Source: JAWXUT01 sp044426075 (GTDB taxonomy: Bacteria > Bacillota > Clostridia > Christensenellales > DTU072). From it: 12,596 nucleotides of DNA. The notes below the pieces were generated by a model. It saw only the letters and a program-made list of their open reading frames with translations. It had not been told where the DNA came from and searched no databases. Made by a program: the position numbers and the translations under genes. Numbering within the stretch: the first letter of the stretch is position 1; the number at the start of each line of letters is the position of its first letter. Below, piece after piece: positions 1 to 4,844 of the stretch. The stretch lies in assembly GCA_044426075.1 (NCBI GenBank), contig JAWXUT010000045.1:1-12596 (forward strand). Direction: 5' to 3'.

Positions 1-82
1 CAAAATTAAGCCCAGTGCTGTTACTGCCAGCAAGTGCTTCTCCAGACAATTTAATAAGTACGCGTTTGTATTGTTTTGCCAT
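1..82 (-). CDS. pyrH: UMP kinase, N-terminal fragment (cut by window edge)
   Basis: Only the first 27 codons are visible; the gene runs off the left edge. The peptide begins MAKQYKRVLIKLSGEALAG, and KRVLxKLSGEAL is the hallmark N-terminus (phosphate-binding loop region) of bacterial UMP kinase, the cytosolic hexamer that phosphorylates UMP to UDP in pyrimidine nucleotide synthesis. The ATG at 82-80 is preceded by GAGGT (plus 89-93) at a spacing of 6 nt, which fixes the start. Position directly after rpsB and tsf matches the conserved rpsB-tsf-pyrH-frr cluster. A terminator-like hairpin sits between tsf and this gene, leaving almost no room for a separate promoter, so expression probably depends on read-through from tsf. 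Identity is very likely despite the short length. Confidence 0.9.
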   Translation of the reverse strand, partial: MAKQYKRVLIKLSGEALAGSNSTGLNF

Positions 83-96
83 TTGTATACCTCACT

Positions 97-128
97 AAAA
101 ATTAGGGGCTGTCCGTAGGAACAACCCC
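97..128 (-). terminator. Intrinsic terminator or attenuator between tsf and pyrH
   Basis: On the minus-strand RNA, plus positions 128-105 fold into a 10-bp stem (GGGG pairs with CCCC, two G-U pairs) with a CUAC loop. It is followed two bases later by five U residues (plus 101-97). It starts about 10 nt after the tsf stop and ends just before the pyrH ribosome binding site. The whole tsf-pyrH gap is 56 nt, so the hairpin probably acts as a partial terminator that lowers pyrH relative to tsf. The fold is read directly; its strength is inferred. Confidence 0.72.
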
Positions 129-138
129 ATTTTATTAA

Positions 139-807
139 TTATGCATTGTTTGCTTGCATTTTTGCAACTTGCTCGTTAATTTCATCAGCAAAGTTATCAA
201 CTTTCTTTGCAAGTCCTTCGCCCATTTCAAAACGAACAAAACGACGGATAGAAATTTTCTCACCAATTGTTGCAGTTGCTTCTGTCAATAGTTGACGAAT
301 TGTAAGTGAACCATCTTTAACAAATGTTTGTTCTAATAGGCAAACATCTTGATAATATTTTTTGATTCTACCTTCAACCATTCTATCAATAATAGCTACT
401 GGTTTTCCTTCATTAAGAGCTTGTGCTTTAAGAATTTCTTTCTCTTTTTCAAGATCTTCTTGAGGAACTTCTGTTGTCTCAACAAATTTTGGATTGCTTG
501 CTGCAATTTGTAAAGCGATATCGTGAGCAAATGCTTTAAAAGCGTCTGTTTTTGCTACGAAGTCAGTTTCACAGTTGATTTCAACCATAACACCGATTTT
601 ACCACCCATGTGGATATATGTGTCAACAACACCTTGTGAAGCCACACGACCTTGCTTTTTAGCTGCGGTTGCAATACCTTTTTCACGTAGGTATTCTGCT
701 GCTTTATCCATATTGCCGTCGCACTCAACTAGTGCTTTTTTACAATCCATCATACCTGCACTTGTACGAGTGCGAAGTTCTTGAACATCTTTTGCTGTAA
801 ATGCCAT
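139..807 (-). CDS. tsf: Elongation factor Ts, short form
   Basis: 222-residue guanine nucleotide exchange factor that recycles EF-Tu-GDP to EF-Tu-GTP in the cytosol. Residues 1-55 form the N-terminal UBA-like domain (FTAKDVQELRTRTSAGMMDCKKAL). The signature TDFVAK at 81-86 carries the Asp-Phe pair that inserts into EF-Tu, and a helical segment with a charged C-terminal tail follows. It is shorter than the roughly 280-300 residues of E. coli or Bacillus EF-Ts and appears to lack the second core subdomain, like other compact forms. The frame could begin five codons earlier at ATG 822, but that ATG is part of the purine-rich GGAGAG (plus 815-820) that sits 7 nt before ATG 807, so 807 is the better start. 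The gene has its own strong promoter (877-905) about 70 nt upstream, and a hairpin separates it from rpsB. Confidence 0.96.
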   Translation of the reverse strand: MAFTAKDVQELRTRTSAGMMDCKKALVECDGNMDKAAEYLREKGIATAAKKQGRVASQGVVDTYIHMGGKIGVMVEINCETDFVAKTDAFKAFAHDIALQIAASNPKFVETTEVPQEDLEKEKEILKAQALNEGKPVAIIDRMVEGRIKKYYQDVCLLEQTFVKDGSLTIRQLLTEATATIGEKISIRRFVRFEMGEGLAKKVDNFADEINEQVAKMQANNA

Positions 808-838
808 TTTTATACTCTCCATATGTTTTTTTATTGTT

Positions 839-862
839 GTGATAAATTATCATACTTATCAC
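839..862 (-). promoter_or_regulatory. Small hairpin in the tsf leader
   Basis: Plus 839-845 (GTGATAA) and 856-862 (TTATCAC) are a perfect 7-bp inverted repeat with a 10-nt loop. It lies inside the predicted 60-odd-nt tsf leader, between the predicted start site near 870 and the ribosome binding site. It has no U tract, so it is not a terminator. It could be an mRNA-stabilising stem, a regulator site, or chance in AT-rich DNA. Confidence 0.3.
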
Positions 863-876
863 CTTATATTGTTCTC

Positions 877-905
877 ATTTTATCATATTTTATCGCCATT
901 GTCAA
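877..905 (-). promoter_or_regulatory. Sigma-A-type promoter for tsf
   Basis: On the minus strand there is a perfect -35 TTGACA (plus 905-900), a 17-bp spacer, and -10 TAAAAT (plus 882-877) preceded by TGA, an extended -10 motif. The predicted start site is near 870, giving a leader of about 63 nt. Having this between rpsB and tsf means tsf can be transcribed independently of rpsB. Confidence 0.75.
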
Positions 906-981
906 GATAATTAACCTCACAAGTCAACAAACATACTCTTTATCATACCACAATATTATTAGTTATGAATTTTTCCTTAAC

Positions 982-1011
982 ATAATAATAGCCGCTACAA
1001 TGTAGCGGCTA
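982..1011 (-). terminator. Hairpin after rpsB (terminator or attenuator)
   Basis: An uninterrupted inverted repeat spans plus 989-1011: a 10-bp GC-rich stem (TAGCCGCTAC pairing with GTAGCGGCTA) closed by three bases. It begins 17 nt after the rpsB stop codon. On the minus strand it is followed by TTATTATG, U-rich but not a clean U run, so termination may be partial. The separate tsf promoter downstream supports a terminator role. Confidence 0.6.
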
Positions 1012-1028
1012 CAAGTTTGATTTACAAA

Positions 1029-1766
1029 TTATTCTGCAACTGCTTCTACTTCAACTGTTTCTGCAACTGGAGCAAGTTCTTCAACGCCCTCTTTAGCTGC
1101 AATAACTGCATCAGCCATAACGCTTGCAATCAATTTAATTGCGCGGATAGCGTCATCGTTACCAGGAATTACGTAATCTACTTCATCTGGATCACAGTTT
1201 GTATCTACTAGACCAACAACTGGGATACCCAAAGCGCGTGCTTCTTTAAGTGCAATGTGCTCGATTTTTAGGTCAACTACAAATAGTGCACCTGGCAATG
1301 TACGCATATTTTTGATACCGCCTAGGTTTTTCTCTAGGATATCACGCTCTGCTTTTAATTTAATAACTTCTTTCTTAGGAAGAAGGTCAAATTCGCCCAT
1401 AGCTTCCATTTGATTTAGTTTGTTTAGTTTGTCAATTCTTGTTCTGATTGTTTGGAAGTTTGTTAGTGTACCACCCAACCATCTTTGGTTCATAAAGTAC
1501 ATTCCGCAACGCTCAGCTTCTGATTGAATAGCCTCTTTTGCTTGTTTCTTTTTACCAACAAATAGTATTGATTTTCCAGCCAAAGCTACACTGTTAATAA
1601 ACTTGTATGCTTCCTCTACCAATCCTACTGTAAGTTGCAAGTCAACGATGTGAATATCGTTACGTGCATCGTAGATGTACTTAGCCATTTTAGGGTTCCA
1701 TCTTTTTGTTTGGTGTCCGAAATGAACGCCAGCTTCTAATAGTTGTTTCATTGAAATTACTGCCAT
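1029..1766 (-). CDS. rpsB: 30S ribosomal protein S2
   Basis: 245-residue small-subunit ribosomal protein that binds late in 30S assembly at the head-body junction near S1. Signatures visible are LLEAGVHFGHQT at 9-20 with KRWNPKM following, QRWLGGTLTN at 94-103, GIPVVGLVDTNCDPD at 180-194, and PGNDDAIRAI at 201-210; the acidic C-terminal tail is also typical. The start at ATG 1766 is set by GGAGG (plus 1773-1777) 6 nt upstream and by homology (MAVISMKQLLEAGVHFG). The frame is open to 1838, but that stretch is the leader and carries no ribosome binding site. An extended -10 promoter lies about 100 nt upstream, and the leader folds into a possible regulatory structure. A hairpin follows the gene, then tsf, as in most bacteria. 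Confidence 0.98.
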   Translation of the reverse strand: MAVISMKQLLEAGVHFGHQTKRWNPKMAKYIYDARNDIHIVDLQLTVGLVEEAYKFINSVALAGKSILFVGKKKQAKEAIQSEAERCGMYFMNQRWLGGTLTNFQTIRTRIDKLNKLNQMEAMGEFDLLPKKEVIKLKAERDILEKNLGGIKNMRTLPGALFVVDLKIEHIALKEARALGIPVVGLVDTNCDPDEVDYVIPGNDDAIRAIKLIASVMADAVIAAKEGVEELAPVAETVEVEAVAE

Positions 1767-1859
1767 ATTGTGCCTCCGTTTTTTTACTTCCTTGAATTTC
1801 AGCGAAGAAACCACCATTACTGGCAACAGTTTCAACATTCACTCAAGTGCGTTTTTTGC
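1767..1859 (-). promoter_or_regulatory. Structured rpsB mRNA leader (possible autoregulatory element)
   Basis: The predicted leader is about 93 nt and can fold as nested helices. An outer helix pairs plus 1843-1847 with 1791-1795 (CUUGA/UCAAG), a middle helix pairs 1829-1833 with 1807-1811 (GAAAC/GUUUC), and an inner helix pairs 1822-1824 with 1813-1815. The fold ends just before the ribosome binding site. Ribosomal protein genes often carry leaders bound by their own product, and rpsB is autoregulated by S2 in Gammaproteobacteria through a different RNA. That this one binds S2 is inference. Confidence 0.4.
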
Positions 1860-1865
1860 TTGTAT

Positions 1866-1894
1866 ATTATATCACACTGCAAATTGCAATGCAA
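1866..1894 (-). promoter_or_regulatory. Promoter for rpsB
   Basis: Minus-strand perfect -10 TATAAT (plus 1871-1866) preceded by TGA, an extended -10. With a 17-bp spacer the -35 is TTGCAT (plus 1894-1889), a weak match that the extended -10 can compensate for. The predicted start is near 1859. It lies between the end of the surface-protein gene (1922) and rpsB. Confidence 0.68.
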
Positions 1895-1921
1895 ACAATT
1901 TTAACTAACTTTTTGATTTTT

Positions 1922-3334
1922 TTACCACTTGTACTCTTTTTTAGGGGTTACAACTTTTTTAGGTGGCTTACTTGCTTGTTTGCGGCGCTTATTATAGATG
2001 TAAGATGAGGTTGTAAAATAAATTATAACAATTAACAACAATAATATAGCGCAACCCACTGCAATATATGTTGGGGTTGTGTTTTGATATATTACAACAC
2101 TACCTAGAGTGTTTGTTGTAAATGTTATAGTTCCGTCATTAACCGAATAAACGCTTACTTCTTGAAAATCACCGTTTGTGTCATAGATGCCAACTTTTGT
2201 TTTAAAATACCAATCTGTATCAACTCCGCTAATAACATAAGTTACATAATCGCCTTGATTTGCGTCATCGCTATCAATACTGATTATTTTTAAAATATCT
2301 GAATCCGAATTAACTTGATTGTGTATTGTTAATATAGAATAAACCGTGCTTATATATGCACTATCTTCCGTCATATCAACAGCAGAAACACTTGATGTAG
2401 GATCAAATGAACCGCTTAGCAAAATATCATCTGTACCAGTACAAGCTACAGTTAAAGAATTTGTGTTAATTGTAAGCGTGCCGCTTGTATAAGATATTGC
2501 ATAATTGCTAGCTGATGCACCCGAGGCATAAATTGTATATACACCTGACTCGGTTGAAACAGAACTAACTGTTGGTTCAATCAACAACACTTCTGTGCTC
2601 TCTCCCGCAACAAAACCGCTATAGGTAAATGTGAATTCTGGCGTAACACCATAATCAACACTAACTGATTTAACCCCAATTTGCAAATCTTTTGATTTTA
2701 TATTGATGCTTGTGCCTCCGCTTATGCTTGTAAGTTCATAATCTGTGCACGCTTCACCAGTAGAAGGATTTAATAATGAAATATAAATATTATATAAACC
2801 GGCATCAACTGCTGAATCAAGTTGAGTTGTGGTGCCGTCTTTTACATATTTAACAACAAGTTCAAATGTGTTGTCTTCTATATCTGATTGATATACAAAT
2901 GACCTTTCAATAGTCTTTTCGTATGATAACCCGCTGTAAACTGGATCATAACTTCCGCTTAATGTAACTGAAACTTCGCAAGGTTTAATTGTAAGGCAAG
3001 CTGTTTCGTAATCGCCCGCACACTCCGCTTTAATAATGTATGTGCCCGCGTGGATAGGGGAAATTGGTGTAGTCATTTCTGTATCATCTTCTTGATAGTA
3101 TGATATAACCACCTCTTCTGTGCTACCGTAAACAAAGATATCATCCGCATACTCAACTTCTTGTGAATTATACGTAGTTGTGTAATCATTAATAACAATC
3201 TGCACACTATCAGCATATGCTTCAACTGAAGTAGTGTTAGAACCCCCAGATACTATCACAATAGATGCTAGCAGAATAACCGCAAGCACTAAAAACGCAA
3301 GTTTAAATTTTGATAATGCAAGTTGTTTTTGCAT
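1922..3334 (-). CDS. Membrane-anchored surface protein with MBG-like Ig repeats
   Basis: 470 residues, no recognised catalytic motif. Residues 1-10 are short and basic and 11-29 are hydrophobic (a signal sequence). The extracellular part is beta-rich and Ser/Thr/Asp-rich: an Ig/MBG-like unit at about 43-118 (ending GTYIIKAECAGDYETACLTI), a second poorly defined unit at 120-212, and a clear MBG-type unit at about 214-291 (VDYGVTPEFTFTYSGF, then GVYTIYASGASASNYAISY and GTLTIN). The region at 293-415 ends in DGTITFTTNTLGSVVIY, a pattern common at the end of Firmicutes surface Ig-like domains. A single helix at 421-441 is followed by a cytoplasmic tail rich in Lys and Pro. There is no LPxTG motif, so it looks like a type I membrane protein rather than a sortase substrate. 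AGAGGT upstream of ATG 3334 supports the start. It has its own promoter and follows a secreted foldase gene. Adhesion or envelope structure is plausible but unproven. Confidence 0.85.
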   Translation of the reverse strand: MQKQLALSKFKLAFLVLAVILLASIVIVSGGSNTTSVEAYADSVQIVINDYTTTYNSQEVEYADDIFVYGSTEEVVISYYQEDDTEMTTPISPIHAGTYIIKAECAGDYETACLTIKPCEVSVTLSGSYDPVYSGLSYEKTIERSFVYQSDIEDNTFELVVKYVKDGTTTQLDSAVDAGLYNIYISLLNPSTGEACTDYELTSISGGTSINIKSKDLQIGVKSVSVDYGVTPEFTFTYSGFVAGESTEVLLIEPTVSSVSTESGVYTIYASGASASNYAISYTSGTLTINTNSLTVACTGTDDILLSGSFDPTSSVSAVDMTEDSAYISTVYSILTIHNQVNSDSDILKIISIDSDDANQGDYVTYVISGVDTDWYFKTKVGIYDTNGDFQEVSVYSVNDGTITFTTNTLGSVVIYQNTTPTYIAVGCAILLLLIVIIYFTTSSYIYNKRRKQASKPPKKVVTPKKEYKW

Positions 3335-3373
3335 AATTATACCTCTTCTCCACAGGATAAATTGATCATTTAT

Positions 3374-3389
3374 ATATAGTATACTATAT
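3374..3389. repeat. 16-bp perfect palindrome over a promoter -10
   Basis: Plus 3374-3389 is perfectly self-complementary around GTATAC. It covers the predicted -10 (3378-3383) of the surface-protein promoter and also the stop codon of the upstream isomerase gene. A dimeric repressor could bind here, but alternating A/T runs make chance palindromes likely. Confidence 0.4.
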
Positions 3390-3406
3390 TATTTTAATAT
3401 AGTCAA
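3378..3406 (-). promoter_or_regulatory. Promoter for the surface-protein gene
   Basis: Minus-strand -35 TTGACT (plus 3406-3401), 17-bp spacer and -10 TATACT (plus 3383-3378), each one mismatch from consensus. It lies within the last codons of the isomerase gene. The predicted start is near 3371, giving a leader of about 37 nt before ATG 3334. It indicates that the surface protein can be expressed apart from the foldase. Confidence 0.62.
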
Positions 3407-4040
3407 TAACTACGGGTGAAATTGGCTCATAGTTTTCTTCATCAACTGGCACACGACTAAGTGTTTGTATCGCGATAAGGCTTTCTTCGTCCATAACATA
3501 GCCAAAAACAGCATAATATCCATCCCAACCAGTTACGTCATTAGGACATAAAAAGAATTGATCGCTTGCTGAATCATATGCTGATGACCGCGCCATAGAA
3601 ATAGCTCCCGCAGTGTGTGATAAATTGTTATCATCACCATTAGCAAGAAATTCACCATAAATGCTATCAACGCTTCCCGCGCTAATCCAATTGTAATCCT
3701 CATCATAAACGTAGCCACCACCTTGCACGCAAGCATTTTCTATAACTCTGTGCATAATGGTGCCGTCATAGTGACCCGACTGAACCAATTCTAAAAAGTT
3801 GGTTACTGTGATTGGTGCGTAATCTGGCAAAAGTTCAATTTTTATAGTCAAAGAATTATCTGTATCATACGATACGCCAATTTCAACACAATAGCTGACT
3901 TCATCTTGCGATGAGCCAGCATCTGTATCTGTTGAACCTTGTTCATCATTTATTCCGCACGAAACTAAACATAAACCCATAATAACAACTAGTGATATTA
4001 TAAAGATACGTTTAGATTTGTAAGCTAAATTATTCTTCAT
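3384..4040 (-). CDS. Cyclophilin-type peptidyl-prolyl cis-trans isomerase lipoprotein
   Basis: 218 residues. A basic N-terminus and a hydrophobic stretch at 12-24 end in the lipobox LVSC at 25-28, so Cys28 should be lipidated and the protein held on the outer face of the cytoplasmic membrane. A Ser/Asp-rich linker (30-48) leads into a cyclophilin domain at about 50-216. Visible are APITVTNFLELV, then MHRVIENACVQGGG at 96-109 with the catalytic Arg98, GAISMARS at 145-152, DQFFL at 160-164 (the Gln and Phe that line the proline pocket), and YYAVFGYV at 175-182. It should catalyse proline isomerisation in exported proteins. The start overlaps the preceding DUF1292 gene by 11 nt and I see no good ribosome binding site before it, so translation is probably coupled. 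Cyclophilin family and lipoprotein status are solid; substrates are unknown. Confidence 0.93.
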   Translation of the reverse strand: MKNNLAYKSKRIFIISLVVIMGLCLVSCGINDEQGSTDTDAGSSQDEVSYCVEIGVSYDTDNSLTIKIELLPDYAPITVTNFLELVQSGHYDGTIMHRVIENACVQGGGYVYDEDYNWISAGSVDSIYGEFLANGDDNNLSHTAGAISMARSSAYDSASDQFFLCPNDVTGWDGYYAVFGYVMDEESLIAIQTLSRVPVDEENYEPISPVVIDYIKII

Positions 4041-4323
4041 CTGACAAACTGTTTAATGTTTCCAACAATTTGTCGTTAAGAGCTTCATCTTCAACTGGAA
4101 TAAACTCTTCGTAACCCTCTTCTTCATCTTCTGCAACTTTACAGAACATTACTTCATCTTCTGACCACTCATCTGTTGACTCTGTTGGTTGAAGTGCTAC
4201 AAACCATTCTTCTTCATATTGGAAAGATGCTACCTCAATAAATTCTATCTCATTGCCGTTATCATCAGCAAATACTATTACGTCGTCTTCCATCTCTTCC
4301 ATTTCATTAATTTTGTCTGTCAT
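4030..4323 (-). CDS. Acidic DUF1292 protein (YrzB-like)
   Basis: 97 residues, extremely acidic: 36 Asp or Glu against three Lys and no Arg. The pattern DVIVFADDNGNEIEFIEVASFQYEEEWFVAL followed by DEVMFCKV and EEFIPVEDEALNDKLLETLNSL fits the DUF1292 family (B. subtilis YrzB), small cytosolic Firmicutes proteins of unknown function usually encoded beside ruvX. Here it lies 100 nt downstream of ruvX. AAAGGAG stands 8 nt before ATG 4323 and fixes the start. Its last codons overlap the start of the isomerase lipoprotein, suggesting translational coupling, although no functional link between the two is known to me. I see no convincing promoter in the gap upstream, so it may rely on read-through from ruvX. 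Confidence 0.87.
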   Translation of the reverse strand: MTDKINEMEEMEDDVIVFADDNGNEIEFIEVASFQYEEEWFVALQPTESTDEWSEDEVMFCKVAEDEEEGYEEFIPVEDEALNDKLLETLNSLSDEE

Positions 4324-4356
4324 TTTTATTACTCCTTTAAGTAAATTTATTTATGT

Positions 4357-4373
4357 AAAAATTGCTATGCAAT
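4357..4373 (-). terminator. Weak terminator-like hairpin after ruvX
   Basis: On the minus strand a 5-bp stem (AUUGC/GCAAU, plus 4373-4369 with 4365-4361) with a three-base loop runs into U residues (4360-4357). The stem is short, so it could at most attenuate transcription between ruvX and the DUF1292 gene. The rest of the 100-nt gap shows no clear promoter. Confidence 0.28.
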
Positions 4374-4423
4374 AATTATCTGTGTTTGCGCGAAACTTAA
4401 TAATATGGTTATATATAAGTTTT

Positions 4424-4837
4424 CTAATGCATATCTAGGTAACTTTGTAGAATAATTGTTGCTGCTACTTTATCAATTACCTTTTTGCGTTTGTCTCTGC
4501 GAACTCCGCCACTAATAAGCATACGTTCGGCTTGCACTGTTGTTAGTCTTTCATCTTGAAAAACAATTTTTGCTTGCGTGTGTTCAGCCAATTCTTTTGC
4601 AAATTCTCTGTACATAAGTACGCGCTCGCCCTCGGTTCCGTCCATATTTAGTGGTAATCCCACAACTATTGTGTCGGCGCCTTGTTTTGCTACATAGTCG
4701 GCAATGTACGCTAAATCCGCTTGAACATCACCCTTTTTTCTGGTGTATGACTCGTATCCGCCCGCAATTATCCCCATAGGGTCACTGCTTGCAATACCTA
4801 TTCTTACATCGCCTATATCAAGTGCTATCTTTCTCAT
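4424..4837 (-). CDS. ruvX: YqgF/RuvX-family RNase H-like nuclease (pre-16S rRNA nuclease / putative Holliday junction resolvase)
   Basis: 137 residues, normal size for the family. The RNase H-like fold shows its three acidic motifs: ALDIGDVRIGIASSD with Asp7, DERLTT at 95-100 with Glu96, and IDKVAA with Asp122 followed by ILQSYLD. VVGLPLNMDGT at 58-68 is also typical. Family members mature the 5' end of 16S rRNA in E. coli and were earlier proposed to resolve Holliday junctions; they act in the cytosol. The frame extends nine codons upstream to a TTG at 4864, but ATG 4837 is chosen because MRKIALDIG is the usual N-terminus and AGGT (plus 4843-4846) lies 5 nt before it. That binding site overlaps the stop codon of the ABC permease gene, so translation is probably coupled to it. 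DUF1292 follows, as in B. subtilis yrrK-yrzB. Confidence 0.94.
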   Translation of the reverse strand: MRKIALDIGDVRIGIASSDPMGIIAGGYESYTRKKGDVQADLAYIADYVAKQGADTIVVGLPLNMDGTEGERVLMYREFAKELAEHTQAKIVFQDERLTTVQAERMLISGGVRRDKRKKVIDKVAATIILQSYLDMH

Positions 4838-4844
4838 TATATAC

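Noticed and set aside
808..822. Upstream ATG for tsf at 822
   Set aside because: This ATG is fused to the GGAGAG binding site that serves ATG 807, and EF-Ts proteins begin close to the AFTAKDVQELR block.
1767..1838. Longer rpsB reading frame starting at 1838
   Set aside because: The extra 24 codons lie in the leader, lack similarity to S2 and have no ribosome binding site; ATG 1766 has GGAGG at the right distance.
1872..1921. Terminator after the surface-protein gene
   Set aside because: The repeated TTGCAAT-like words can pair only weakly and no U tract follows in the minus direction, so read-through into rpsB cannot be excluded.
4324..4423. Promoter for the DUF1292 gene in the 100-nt gap after ruvX
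   Set aside because: The best candidates (for example TTGCAT with TAAATT, or TTAGAA with TATTAT) match consensus poorly, so none is annotated.
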